Assembly (NCBI GenBank): GCA_938022165.1
Contig: CALIEI010000054.1
Coordinates: forward strand, 1 to 62,151
Length of the DNA: 62,151 nucleotides
Reading direction: 5' to 3'
DNA from: an uncultured Saprospiraceae bacterium
Lineage (GTDB): Bacteria; Bacteroidota; Bacteroidia; Chitinophagales; Saprospiraceae
A model generated the notes under the pieces. That model was not told the origin of the DNA and made no database searches. It saw only the letters and a list, made by a program, of their open reading frames with translations. The translations under genes and the position numbers were made by a program. Positions 9,136 to 19,500 of the stretch are shown here, piece after piece (positions within the stretch are counted from its first letter, which is position 1; each line of letters starts with the position of its first letter).

Positions 9136-9589
9136 TCGGCACTTTATTTTTTCTGTTTCCTATTAATGTTACATAGCTAGCCAAAGACTATAACAAAAAT
9201 GATGTCACATAATAGTCATGGTAAATAACGATATTTTATAAAAATAGATACCAATTAAAAGTAATAAATCTAATAATTATAATACCTAATAGGGCAAAAA
9301 CAGATAAATATACATTGAGTACGGTCTGTTTTTTAGGGTTTGTGCAGCTTATTCAGGTTTTAATGTTAGGCTCTAATTGTGACTGCAATATATTAAATTT
9401 TATTTTAATTAAACCACTATTAGCCCTAGAATCGAGTCACAACGAACCTAGGTGGCTCAGCAGCATTGGTTTAATAAACGCTTCAAGTACACTTTGTTGG
9501 TACTATTAAGGGACAAAAAAAAAGCGGCTATTGCTTTCGCAATGACCGCTTCCTTAATCTTTACATGATCAAATTAATGACCTAAATAT
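9136..9589. other. Gene-free gap upstream of the helical-repeat gene
   Basis: AT-rich sequence with no convincing gene. A 64-codon plus-strand frame (9315-9509) lacks coding character. The right-hand part contains the terminator listed next. Confidence 0.5.
9516..9552 (-). terminator. Intrinsic terminator of the DUF2795 gene
   Basis: Arms AAGCGGCTATTGC and GCAATGACCGCTT with a TTTC loop. The A-run at its left becomes a U-run on the minus-strand transcript, 40 bp after the DUF2795 stop codon. Confidence 0.82.
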
Positions 9590-9811
9590 CTAATATTCAT
9601 CTTCATTGAAGAGAAAATCATCTTTTCTAGGATAATCTGGCCAAATCTCTACCATACTGTCATATACCTCACCTTCATCTTCTATCATTTGTAAATTTTC
9701 AATCACCTCTAAGGGTGCTCCTGATCTGATAGCATAATCGATAAGTTCATCTCTGGTTGCTGGCCATGGGGCATCTTCAAGATTGTGTGCCAAGTCTAAA
9801 GTCCAATACAT
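9590..9811 (-). CDS. DUF2795 family small acidic protein
   Basis: 73 residues, acidic and soluble. The sequence MYWTLDLAHNLEDAPWPATR, then ELIDYAIRSGAPLEVIENLQ, and a C-terminal DFLFNEDEY, is near-invariant in Bacteroidota DUF2795 proteins. The fold resembles a small helical nucleic-acid-binding module, but the function is unknown. It is a single gene with its own terminator, which fits an abundant standalone transcript. Confidence 0.88.
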   Translation of the reverse strand: MYWTLDLAHNLEDAPWPATRDELIDYAIRSGAPLEVIENLQMIEDEGEVYDSMVEIWPDYPRKDDFLFNEDEY

Positions 9812-10033
9812 ACTTTAATTTATTATAAGTTTTACTAGAAGGGATAACTACTATAGTTTGAAATAAGTTCTTTATCCGCCCACTTTTTATCTGCATAAAA
9901 TTCGGGCAAATGTAACAAACTCAAGCTTTGCATCCAATACCTAATTACGCTTATTATACAAGCAATTTTGATATTTTCAAAATTTCAAAAAACTTTTTAT
10001 AATGACTTGATAATCAGCCTTATAGATAGTGCG

Positions 10034-11263
10034 CTATTTGTAGCTAGTTAAAATTTCGTAGGTGCTATTTTGATATTCCTTCGGTAAGGAGCCTATATAG
10101 TGGGCATTGAACGGGCCTGTCGGATCACAAAAATAATAATTGCGACCTTCATATTTAATCACATTTTTATATTGGCTTGGAGGATTTTCCATTCCGACAG
10201 CTATAGAAAGATGCTCTGGTAAGGCTATTACCAAGAGCGGAAGATCTAAGGTGATCTTGTTCAAATTGTAAAACAGTGCACACCGATCTTCACAATCTGA
10301 ATAATTATGAAAAAATAGCTCTTCAGCTATCATTGGTTTATTTCGGCCAAAAGCTTCATGATCTTCCTTATAATTGAATGCCATCCTAGTAATAGAAACC
10401 AGAAACTCCAGCTTTGTTTCTTCATTCATTCCTTCCATATACTTTTTTAGCTGAGGCTGTAAGGAGGCTACCGCAGTTGGAGAAAGAGGCGTCTTGACAT
10501 AGGCAGCCTCATCAAAAATGGGATAGTTGTTGATCAATTCGATCAGATTAAGATCAATCTCTACATCTAATGATATAGGCTGTTCTTTGAAATCAAACTT
10601 CACATTCAAAAGCTTAGTCCTAGGCGCCAATTTGGGTAGAGAGCTTAGCTTGAAACTAAATGGCTTTTTAGGGCTAGCTATGTCATAGTCCAGTACATAT
10701 ATCTGTGGGACAAAGTCATCCTTCTTATTTATAGCAGCCGTCAGATTTACAAAGTTTCTATTGCCGAGTAGGATAGTAGATATTTCATACAGCTTATCTT
10801 CAGTATACACATTCAACCACATTTTATGATTGAGAAAAGTGATCTTACTGTCATAGCCACTCTTAGATAATAACAAATAAGAAAGCAAGGTCTTCTCGTA
10901 GTCATTACCTGTATCTAGCATCTGATCTACAGCTGTATGAAGAAGTTCAAAGTACATCCAGTCATTGAGATTCATCTCTTGACTATGAACTTTTAATTGA
11001 CTTAAAACTTGATTGAAATCTTTACTTTCTTTCTGTCTAAGAAATTGCGAAAACTCTTGTTCACTAAACCTAAGTCCCTGCACATCCGCTAGGCTAGACT
11101 CATAATTCAAATAGACTTGCTCTCCATAAAAGGCGATCTCTAATTCCTTGATCTCTGCATGTGCATCGATAATAGAAAACACCAATACCATCAAAAAGAC
11201 TAGGGAACGAAATATGGATTTTTGCAATATCAAGTAAGTAGAATTTTTCTGATTGCAGATCAA
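10034..11263 (-). CDS. Exported transglutaminase-like (papain-fold) protein
   Basis: About 409 residues. The C-terminal 90 residues contain a likely Cys-His-Asp triad of the transglutaminase-like superfamily: C324 in NYSDCEDRCALFYNL, H351 in LPEHLSIAV and D380 in YYFCDPTG. The N-terminal 300 residues are a less conserved all-beta and helical region. The hydrophobic stretch SIFRSLVFLMVLVFSIIDAHA marks export. No ATG gives a good signal: the options are TTG at 11263 or TTG at 11227 (MQKSIFRSL), while the only nearby ATG (11191) would cut the signal short. The activity may be proteolytic or non-enzymatic; I cannot tell. Confidence 0.68.
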   Translation of the reverse strand: MICNQKNSTYLILQKSIFRSLVFLMVLVFSIIDAHAEIKELEIAFYGEQVYLNYESSLADVQGLRFSEQEFSQFLRQKESKDFNQVLSQLKVHSQEMNLNDWMYFELLHTAVDQMLDTGNDYEKTLLSYLLLSKSGYDSKITFLNHKMWLNVYTEDKLYEISTILLGNRNFVNLTAAINKKDDFVPQIYVLDYDIASPKKPFSFKLSSLPKLAPRTKLLNVKFDFKEQPISLDVEIDLNLIELINNYPIFDEAAYVKTPLSPTAVASLQPQLKKYMEGMNEETKLEFLVSITRMAFNYKEDHEAFGRNKPMIAEELFFHNYSDCEDRCALFYNLNKITLDLPLLVIALPEHLSIAVGMENPPSQYKNVIKYEGRNYYFCDPTGPFNAHYIGSLPKEYQNSTYEILTSYK

Positions 11264-11448
11264 ATCATTTTTGACCGACCTCTCTTATGTATGTAACAAA
11301 TATAAGCGTTTAAATATTATGCCGCTTATACTTAAGATATTCTTAATTCTTCTGCCTTTATATTGACAATGATATATAATCATTGCATCATATATCGCGC
11401 AGATAATGCGTGCCGAGCGCAAAGCCATGCCATGCCATGTGCACAGCA

Positions 11449-11528
11449 AAGCTTGCCCGGCTTTTTTCTAACGGGGCATGCCACACGTACAGACAAGCTT
11501 GCCCGGCTTTTTTCTGACGGGGCATGCC
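11449..11528. repeat. Tandem duplication with hairpins, 46-bp period
   Basis: AAGCTTGCCCGGCTTTTTTC, then T(A/G)ACGGGGCATGCC, occurs twice, starting at 11449 and 11495. Each unit contains GGCATGCC, a perfect palindrome. The surrounding 11395-11540 block is much more GC-rich than the genome average here. No gene is present. Confidence 0.75.
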
Positions 11529-11599
11529 TTGTCTCTACCACCCACCATTTCTAATGAATTGAATTCCAACAATCTACATTCACCGGACAAGGGATAGAA

Positions 11600-11760
11600 G
11601 ATGCCACGAGCCCGATTTTTTTTTTTCGGGACCGTGGGTGCGCGACCAAGCCTGGTGGGTTGGCTGGCACGGATACCATCGCATAGCCCGGTCCCGAGTG
11701 AGGCCTTTTTTTGGGTCGATGGCTATCGGCCCCAAAAAGGGCGAAACCGAGGGATGGCCC
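11600..11760. other. GC-rich structured non-coding segment
   Basis: Contains CCCGA followed by an 11-T run and TCGGGACC, then further on GGTCCCGAG, so several alternative stems are possible; also GGCCCCAAAAAGGGC. Small ORFs on both strands are by-products of the GC bias and show no protein-like composition. It may be an RNA structure or a decayed repeat; I see no match to a known RNA family. Confidence 0.4.
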
Positions 11761-11776
11761 ATACTAAGCATAAGAC

Positions 11777-11811
11777 AAAAAAAAGACCCACTCCAATACG
11801 AAGTAGGTCTA
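11777..11811 (-). terminator. Probable terminator of queA
   Basis: Arms AGACCCACT and AGTAGGTCT (one mismatch) with an adjacent A-run at 11777-11784 that becomes a U-run on the minus strand, 25 bp after the queA stop. Confidence 0.65.
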
Positions 11812-11835
11812 AAATTATTTTCTCTATAAATGAGC

Positions 11836-12900
11836 TTAGATGATGAGCATAGCATCACCATAGCTATAAAATCTATATTTTTCCTTGATAGCTGCTTGAT
11901 AAGCTTCCATCATCAGTTCGTGTCCACCGAATGCGCACACCATAATCACTAGACTAGATTTTGGCAAGTGAAAATTGGTGATCATAGAATTTGCAATCGT
12001 AAATTCATAAGGTGGATAAATAAATTTATTAGTCCAGCCTTCAGCCGTCTTTAGCAGTGATTCTGCGGAGATAGCTGATTCTATACTACGCATAGAAGTT
12101 GTCCCTACAGAGCAGATTCTTCTACGCTCTTTGATGCCCTTGTTGATCTTACTCACTGCGTCTTCTGGAATCTTGAAGTATTCAGCATCCATTTTGTGCT
12201 TAGACAAATCCTCAACTTCGATATTTCTAAAAGTACCAAGACCTACATGCAGCGTTACTTCAGCAAATTCTACTCCCTTGATCTCCAACTTCTTCAGCAG
12301 TTGCTTGCTGAAGTGTAGACCTGCAGTAGGAGCAGCTACAGCGCCCAATTCCTTTGCATACAAAGTTTGATAACGCTCTATATCGATTGGTTCGATTTCG
12401 CGATTGATATATTTTGGTAGGGGAGTATTTCCGAGTTTTGCTACGTCAGCTTTGAACTCTTCATCGGTACCTTCATACAAAAATCGGATCGTACGTCCAC
12501 GAGAAGTCGTGTTGTCAACCACCTCAGCAACCAGGATATCATTTTCCTCATCATCACTAAAGTACAGCTTGTTGCCCACTCTGATTTTTCTAGCAGGATC
12601 TACCAGTACATCCCACAGACGCGCATCCGTATTCAACTCTCTCAGCAAGAATACCTCAATACTTGCACCCGTTTTTTCTTTTCTTCCATACAGTCTAGCT
12701 GGGAACACCTTCGTGTTATTTCGAATCATAATGTCCTCATCATTGAAGTAGTCAATAATGTCTTTAAACACCTTATGTTCGATACGCCCAGTATCCTTAT
12801 GCACTACCATCAATCGACTCTCATCTCTAACATCAGACGGATATTGAGCAATTAATTTTTCCGGAAGTTCAAATTGGAATTGTGATAATTTTGTTCTCAT
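11836..12900 (-). CDS. queA: tRNA preQ1(34) S-adenosylmethionine ribosyltransferase-isomerase QueA
   Basis: 354 residues, full length. QueA transfers and isomerises the ribosyl group of SAM to preQ1-modified tRNA, giving epoxyqueuosine at the wobble base. Signatures are [20 protein letters not shown] at the N-terminus, the [14 protein letters not shown] motif near 60-74, [13 protein letters not shown] near 187-199, [10 protein letters not shown] near 217-226 and [11 protein letters not shown] near 308-318. A minus-strand TATCTTTG at 12937-12930 is a good -7 box about 30 bp before the ATG. No other queuosine gene is in the window. Confidence 0.96.
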   Translation of the reverse strand: MRTKLSQFQFELPEKLIAQYPSDVRDESRLMVVHKDTGRIEHKVFKDIIDYFNDEDIMIRNNTKVFPARLYGRKEKTGASIEVFLLRELNTDARLWDVLVDPARKIRVGNKLYFSDDEENDILVAEVVDNTTSRGRTIRFLYEGTDEEFKADVAKLGNTPLPKYINREIEPIDIERYQTLYAKELGAVAAPTAGLHFSKQLLKKLEIKGVEFAEVTLHVGLGTFRNIEVEDLSKHKMDAEYFKIPEDAVSKINKGIKERRRICSVGTTSMRSIESAISAESLLKTAEGWTNKFIYPPYEFTIANSMITNFHLPKSSLVIMVCAFGGHELMMEAYQAAIKEKYRFYSYGDAMLII

Positions 12901-12929
12901 CTATGATTACTGTATTTGAAAAATGTCGG

Positions 12930-12937
12930 CAAAGATA
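12930..12937 (-). promoter_or_regulatory. Candidate Bacteroidota -7 box of queA
   Basis: Read on the minus strand the octamer is TATCTTTG, a full match to TAnnTTTG, about 30 bp before the queA ATG. A -33 TTTG at the usual distance is not obvious. Confidence 0.4.
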
Positions 12938-13048
12938 ACTATTATTTATACTACTATAGGCCATTCTGATCTAGGTTTTCTCATATATTCTTTGTTTTGG
13001 TTCTTTTTGCACGCTTATACCCATTTATCGATCTATTTTTTTGGGCCT

Positions 13049-13181
13049 ACCCGACAAAAAGAGTCGGGTCGCTACGTTTCGGGACTCGACATTCGTCTCG
13101 GTCCCAGCCAGCTCTGCTCCGTGGCTCTGCTATTGGCTTGGACTTCGGCTATCGCCTCACCCACTGCACATCGCTAGTCCG
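13049..13181 (+). repeat. Hairpin-capped dispersed repeat, copy 2
   Basis: Hairpin ACCCGAC / GTCGGGT with an AAAAAGA loop at 13049-13069, then CGCTACGTTTCGGGACTCG, ending CACATCGCTAGTCCG at 13181. The core and end match the copy at 270-397 while the hairpin sequence differs, as expected for a structure kept by compensatory change. The segment from 12901 to 13278 has no gene; the open frames here are by-products of the repeat. Confidence 0.75.
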
Positions 13182-13278
13182 GTTGATGTATAGCTTTGGT
13201 TTTTCATGCTTAGTAGGTTAATGCAAGCTGTGGTAAGTTTTTAGCACCTTCCTAATTAGCAAGGTCCACAAAACCATA

Positions 13279-14553
13279 TTAAAACTGACAATCTTCGGAA
13301 AACGAGGTGATCGATTCGTCTATAGACCAATGCGCAGGGATTGAATCTATATCATCCACTTGTATACAAGTAAGGCTAGGAGTATTTATTGCAAAAAATT
13401 GAACTAAATTACTATTGTTTCCATTTGACATATTGATTCCTGTTAGGTTATCATTTTCTTGAACCCAAACTAATTCAAGAAGCTCGTTTTTTGAAATATC
13501 TATAAACTCTACAAAAGTGTTTGTAACCAAAAGATTTAATAAGTTTGGGTTATATTCTGTGAAAATGGAAGTTATTGGATTGCCGCTGACTACCACTCTA
13601 AATAATTCTGGATTATTAGAGATGTCTATGATAGGTATGTGATTTTCACCAAGTTCAAGGATTCTTAATTTTGTGTTTTTCGAAAGGTCAATCCTTGTTA
13701 GTTGATTTTGACCAGCGCTTAAGCCAAGCAAATTTGGATTATTGCTTACGTCAATGAATGAGAGTTGGTTGTTAAACAAAAATGTATTTTCAAGATTTGG
13801 ATATAAAGAGAGATCAAGTTCTTCGATCTTATTGTGATTAATAAGTAAACTAGTAACACTTTCGTTTAATCCCATATTAAAATTGGTAATATTATTAAAG
13901 CCAAGTGCTATAGTTTCGAAGTTGAGATCTGTCAGCACCGATACATCTGAGATGTCATTTTCTCTTGCATCCAAGATTTTAGCATTCGGGAAAAATACTA
14001 AATCAGAAATATCACTAATCTTTTTGCCTACTAGATTCAGTTCACCCATAAAAAGATGAGCTTCGCAAATAGTAATTTCTTTATCGCCATTTTTATCTAT
14101 GACTTGCTCATTTTTGATTAGAGCTTGTTTCAAAATATCATCCGAAAATGAAATCAGTTCTGAAAGCTCATTTAATTCAATAATATTACTAGGGAGAGAA
14201 GTACCTCCTTTATCATCTTGTGCAGTGATACTAACCGAAATAGGAAATCGATAATTTTTTGATTCAAATACAAAAGTTGTTGCTTCTGTATTTGTTGCAT
14301 GAGAATTATTTATGGCTACATTGTAGCTTATAACATCATTGAGGTCATCGTCTACTGATTCACTCCACTTAATGGTGATAAAATTACATTCCTGAGTTAC
14401 CACTTCTAGAGCAACCGAAGATGGATTATTATTTTTTTCTATTTGCTCTTCTTCATTTTGCTCCTCTGGAATAATTATATCATCGTCACCATTAGATTTG
14501 CAGGAGTTTAAAATAACAATACTCAACACTAAAAAAAACATTTTAAATTTCAT
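13279..14553 (-). CDS. Leucine-rich-repeat lipoprotein with an Fn3-like N-terminal domain
   Basis: 424 residues. The N-terminus MKFKMFFLVLSIVILNSC is a lipoprotein signal (Cys 18) followed by an Asp/Glu-rich linker that matches surface-export signals of Bacteroidota lipoproteins (inference). Residues about 45-130 resemble a fibronectin type III domain. Residues about 165-400 are irregular leucine-rich repeats of the internalin type with 20-21 residue spacing, such as LNLVGKKISDISDL, IDVSNNPNLLGLSAGQNQL and IDLSKNTKLRILELGENHI. The tail SLTCIQVDD is typical of this Bacteroidota group. Likely a surface binding protein; the ligand is unknown. Confidence 0.8.
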   Translation of the reverse strand: MKFKMFFLVLSIVILNSCKSNGDDDIIIPEEQNEEEQIEKNNNPSSVALEVVTQECNFITIKWSESVDDDLNDVISYNVAINNSHATNTEATTFVFESKNYRFPISVSITAQDDKGGTSLPSNIIELNELSELISFSDDILKQALIKNEQVIDKNGDKEITICEAHLFMGELNLVGKKISDISDLVFFPNAKILDARENDISDVSVLTDLNFETIALGFNNITNFNMGLNESVTSLLINHNKIEELDLSLYPNLENTFLFNNQLSFIDVSNNPNLLGLSAGQNQLTRIDLSKNTKLRILELGENHIPIIDISNNPELFRVVVSGNPITSIFTEYNPNLLNLLVTNTFVEFIDISKNELLELVWVQENDNLTGINMSNGNNSNLVQFFAINTPSLTCIQVDDIDSIPAHWSIDESITSFSEDCQF

Positions 14554-15175
14554 ACTCTTCGGTTTTAGGGTTAATTGGATATGCTTATTCCATGTTAATT
14601 GGATATAATAAGCTTATCCTTTTTGGCTTTACTCTGCCGAAAAAATCGCTTGTGAAAAATAACCAGCGAAAATTATTTTGGCATTATTAGGTGGTAAGTA
14701 CGACAATTTTAGTTCCAAAAATATTTTAGTATAGAAACACAAAGAACGCTATACAATACTATTGAGTCACATTTAGAAGTAAGCCCATTACTTTGTCAGC
14801 ACTATATATTAACCTCAGAATACTAAAGAGCAGTAAAAGGGAAGTTTTAAGCAAATAGAAAATTTAATTCAAAATGGATGCTTGTCACAAAGTGATTTTT
14901 GTCCAGAGGACAAAAATAATAAGAGAACTGTCCTAAATCTACGGCGGTATTCAAGCTGTATAAAGGTAAAAGTGTCTAATAATTGCCATGTCACTAGTGT
15001 CTCTTATTCCTTCTTAGCTAGTCAGTGAGGATGTATTGAATATTCTGATCTAGCTTTAGATTGTATACCTCGACTCCTTTGCCTTGCAAATTCATCAGGT
15101 ATAGAGTGCAGTTTATCTATTATATGATCCCTATATGTCAATTCATTCTTATATTGAGTTCACATATTTTCTTAG
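14554..15175. other. Gene-free gap between divergent genes
   Basis: About 620 bp with no convincing gene. Two exact copies of GTTAATTGGATAT (14570 and 14594, 24 bp apart) sit just upstream of the LRR lipoprotein start and could be a regulator-binding pair or a local duplication. The short frame at 15061-15243 overlaps the permease start and is not supported. Confidence 0.45.
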
Positions 15176-16426
15176 ATGTCATTGTTTTTAAAAATAATAG
15201 GGGAGAGTACTCGGTTAGCCTTAGGTCAACTAAGCGGCAATAAGCTGCGCTCTTTTCTTTCCTTACTAGGAATCACGATTGGCATCTTCTGTATTATCAG
15301 TGTGTTTTCAGGAGTGGACTCGCTAGAGGATAATGTGCGAAGTAGTTTTGAAAAACTAGGCAATGATGTCATTTTTGTAGAAAAATTTAGTTGGTCTGAT
15401 TCTTTCGAAAAATGGTGGAAGTATATCAAAAGACCCAATCCAAGTTATGATGATTACTTGTTGATCAAGGAAAAGGCAAATAGTGCGGAGATGTCTACTT
15501 TTTACTTGGTCGCTGGCTTTACGACACTCAAGTATAAATCCAACAGTGCCGAGAATGTAGTTATCTTAGGAACCACCTCAGACTTTATAGAGATATTCAA
15601 AACGGAGATTGGTCAAGGTAGAAACATGACGCCCAGTGAATTTAGCAGAGGGGCTAACAAAGTAGTTATTGGCTTCAAAGTGGCAGACGCTCTGTTCGGC
15701 AAAATTGATCCCATCGGAAAAACCATCAAACTCAAAGGAAGAAAGTATACGGTCATCGGCGTAATCGCAGAGTCAGGAGATGATTTAATCAATGTAGCTG
15801 ACTTTGATGATGCAGTGCTCGTGTCTGCTGCTTCTGCCAGAACAATGGTTAATTTTAATTCTCGATACTTGATGCGTTCAACTATCGGAGTGAAGGCTGC
15901 AGAAGGCAGCACTATAGATGATCTCAAAGATGAGGTTACAGGTATTATCAGAGCTAGTCATAGATTGAGTCCCAAAGAAGAAGATGATTTTTCACTCAAC
16001 GAGATGTCTATGCTTACTTCCATTTTAGATGTGATTTTTCTTGCACTCAATGCCGTTGGGTTCATCATAGGTATCTTTGCTATTATAGTAGGTATGTTTA
16101 GTGTCGCCAACATTATGTTTGTATCCGTCAAAGAAAGGACGCCACTGATAGGCGTAAAGAAAGCCTTAGGCGCAAAACACTTCGTTATATTACTTGAGTT
16201 TTTGATTGAGTCTGTAGTACTATGTATACTTGGAGGTTTGCTTGGTCTTGGTTTTGTTTATCTCCTGACTTTTATTATTTCTAGTGTTGCCGATTTTCCT
16301 ATTTTCTTATCCTCTAAGAATATCATTATAGGACTCAGTCTATCTATTGTAGTTGGTATTGTATCCGGTATTATACCCGCGTATCTTGCTTCCCGAATGG
16401 ATCCAGTAGAGGCTATAAGAGCCTAA
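15176..16426 (+). CDS. MacB/FtsX-type ABC transporter permease
   Basis: 416 residues with the four-helix MacB/LolC topology: TM1 at about 25-45 (SFLSLLGITIGIFCIISVFS), a periplasmic MacB_PCD domain from 50 to 275, then three C-terminal helices (SILDVIFLALNAVGFIIGIF onward). The cytoplasmic coupling motif KERTPLIGVKKALGAK and the ending MDPVEAIRA are family hallmarks. These permeases work with a MacB-like ATPase in export of peptides, lipoproteins or drugs, but no ATPase gene is adjacent, so the partner is encoded elsewhere. Confidence 0.88.
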   Translation: MSLFLKIIGESTRLALGQLSGNKLRSFLSLLGITIGIFCIISVFSGVDSLEDNVRSSFEKLGNDVIFVEKFSWSDSFEKWWKYIKRPNPSYDDYLLIKEKANSAEMSTFYLVAGFTTLKYKSNSAENVVILGTTSDFIEIFKTEIGQGRNMTPSEFSRGANKVVIGFKVADALFGKIDPIGKTIKLKGRKYTVIGVIAESGDDLINVADFDDAVLVSAASARTMVNFNSRYLMRSTIGVKAAEGSTIDDLKDEVTGIIRASHRLSPKEEDDFSLNEMSMLTSILDVIFLALNAVGFIIGIFAIIVGMFSVANIMFVSVKERTPLIGVKKALGAKHFVILLEFLIESVVLCILGGLLGLGFVYLLTFIISSVADFPIFLSSKNIIIGLSLSIVVGIVSGIIPAYLASRMDPVEAIRA

Positions 16427-16578
16427 TTTTCACTTCAGGATTTATTAAAGTTTTAGAATAAGTCTCCTATTAGCGTTTTTCTCTAAGTTTCTAAATTTTT
16501 GTGACATATATAGAATCTTTTTATATGTATTACTAGTATATATCCACTACTACGTAATTTAATATAGAACAGAAAATA

Positions 16579-19500
16579 ATGCACACTCAGACAAGATTCT
16601 TATCTTATTTACGCTCAACTATTATAACCTTAGGACTATTGTTCTCCTTGTTTATAACTCCAAACAAAGCGTATGCCGAGGGATCGGTTGATTTTATAGA
16701 TTATCCGGGATTTCGATTATTCTATTTTGCCGAAAGGCCGCAGCAACTAAAGGTATATGCCTCTGCTGGAGAATTCATCAATTTTGGCGCATCACATGTA
16801 GGGATATCAAGCGGTTTTATTGAGCTGTACAGACCAGACGGCACCTTACATTCTACTTATAACAACACGGGCTCCAATGCTGGACTTGGAATTATCAATA
16901 ATAATATCGAGGAAGCAAACGGACCTACAGGGGGCGGTACTACACAAGGTGCTGGTTACACTCCAGGTATAGTAGAGGTTGACAATGGTGAAGAAGGTGT
17001 ATGGACCATTGTTTTAGGATATGGATTTTATCAAAATTCAGGGTTCGACAACTTGATGAATAATGAACCTTGGACTAGAGAGGAAGATCAGCCTACCAAT
17101 CGAAGAGTTGTTTTGTCTTGGGATATAACGGTTTCTCAAAATGCGGCTGCCAATGATGGTGGCAATATGCTCACCGGTAGAGTATATACCAATGAATATC
17201 AATCTATAGTTAGTGAAAATGGTAATACCACTTCACCTACTTTTTACCTCTTGACTGATGAAGGATTTCAGTTTCAAATAGACTATCAAGATGTTGATCC
17301 TTGGGGTTTTCAAATTGTATCAAACAATATGGGGATCATCACTGGTGATACCGAGGCTACCTATTCTTCTTTTGAGCAAGATGAGGTGGAAAGGTCAGCT
17401 GATATTTCCTCATTTGATCCGGCCAATTTTTATTTATACGAACCACAAGCAAGAGACATCAATGGTCTTATAAATAATAAGGTATTTTTCAATATACCAG
17501 ATCCAAATATGCCTGCTTCCGCAACGGTTACAGACATCATTAGAGATGATACACATACTACTTGGTTGTTAAGCGAGCTACCAGATCTTGAATTACAGAT
17601 TTTGAATGTAAACTTCTTTGCGAAGGAGGCTAATAATGCTCAAGGTATTGAAGCAGTACTAGATAGAACTAATGGTGCAGTTGTAACATATGAAACGAAT
17701 GTAAGTGGTACAGCCCAATTGGTGATAGACCTCAACAGTAATGGCATCTATGGAGACGAAGAAGATAGAGTAGTGAATGCTAATTCAAATGTAGGCGTCA
17801 ATGAAATCACATGGGATGGGTTAGATAGAAACGGACAAGAATTGGATCAACAATTCAATAGAACATTATCATATCGCCTTACCATTAATGCAGGTGAATT
17901 ACATCTTACGCTTTCTGATATTGAAAACGATTTAGGAGGTGTTTCATTGACTAGACTTAATGGCGATTCTCCAAGTGATCAATTTTTGTACGATCATTCT
18001 AGATTAGGAGAAGCTATCAGTGGTGGTAACGTGCTACCTCTACCGACATCAGAGCCATTTACTTTTGATAATAATTTTGGTGATCTCAAGATGCTAGATT
18101 ACTGGACATATGTAGCTAGTGTTTCTGCTGATTCAGAATTGGTAATTGATATTGTTGATGATATTTCACTTTTAGCACCAGATACTGATGGTGATGGAGT
18201 TAGAGATGATAGTGACTTAGATGATGACAATGATGGTATTTTAGATGAATTAGAATATTGTGGAAATCAATATACTACTTGTTTTTCTACTAGCTTCAAT
18301 CTTGACTATGACGAAGATTTTGATGGTATTCCAAATTATGCAGACGCAGATGACAGTGCATTTGATTTGGGATGCGAGGATGTTGATGGCGACGGAAGAT
18401 GCGATAGATTACCACAAAACTTGGATCAAGATAATGATGGTGTACCAAACTTTATTGACCTAGATGCAGACAATGATGGTATTTTTGATGTTGCAGAGAC
18501 CTTATTAAGTGATGCAGATAATGATGGATTTTTGTACGAAGGGACACCAATTGTTGATGACTTTGGTAGAGTATTATTGACATCAAGTAGTCAAGCAAAC
18601 TATATTTCTGAAACAGCAAATAATGATGCTGACCTAGTACCGAACTTTTTAGATCTAGATAGTGATAATGACGGTATCCACGATATTATTGAGTCTGGAC
18701 ATGAAGATCCAGATGATGACGGTGTATTGTCATTCCCAGGAACTCAAGAGGTGACTATGCTAGGCCTGATAATCAATATACCTGGCCAGGAGGTCATTTC
18801 TATAACCAAAGATCATGATGGAGATAGCTTACCTGATTATTTGGATTTAGATGCAGACAATGATGGGATCAATGATATCGTCGAAGGAGGCAATATAGAT
18901 GCCGATAACGATGGCCAGCTTGAAGGTGATTTTAATCTAAATGGTCAAGCTGTCCTTAATAATGAAATATTAAGTACTTCGTTTCCTACAGACCAAGATG
19001 GAGACGGTATCCCAAATTATAATGATCTAGATAGTGATAATGATGGCATCAATGATGTCTTAGAAGGAGGAAATGTTGATCCAGACAATGATGGAAGAGT
19101 AGGTACAGGTATCGCTAATATAGCACCTGATGGAAGAGTAGTAATGGATGGAGATACTATTGCTTCTACTTCTTTCCCATTAGATACGGATCAAGATGGA
19201 ATTTTTGACTACGAGGATATAGATAGTGATGGAGATGGGATCTTTGATGTATATGAAGCAAACCTACCAGATGAAGATAACGATGGTATGGTCGGATCAG
19301 GTAATCTAGAAGTAGATGATAATGGTATTGTTTTAATCAATGGTCAAACAGGAAATACTTCTAATCCGATCGACACAGATGGAGATGGTGCTCCTGATTT
19401 CAGAGATTTAGATTCAGATAATGATTCCATTTCAGATAATGAAGAATGCGCTGCTGGTGCACCTTGTCCAGATGTAGACCAATCAGGTGTACCTGATTTT

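Noticed and set aside
9315-9509. 64-aa plus-strand ORF in the gap before DUF2795
   Set aside because: No ribosome-binding site, no hydropathy pattern of a real small protein, and it ends at the terminator stem.
11601-11861. Several overlapping ORFs on both strands (for example 80 aa and 93 aa)
   Set aside because: They follow the GC-rich structured block, have no protein-like composition, no ribosome-binding site and overlap each other on both strands.
12923-13221. Overlapping plus-strand ORFs of 84 and 74 aa upstream of the LRR gene
   Set aside because: They cover the dispersed repeat 13049-13181 and change frame with it; no conserved product.
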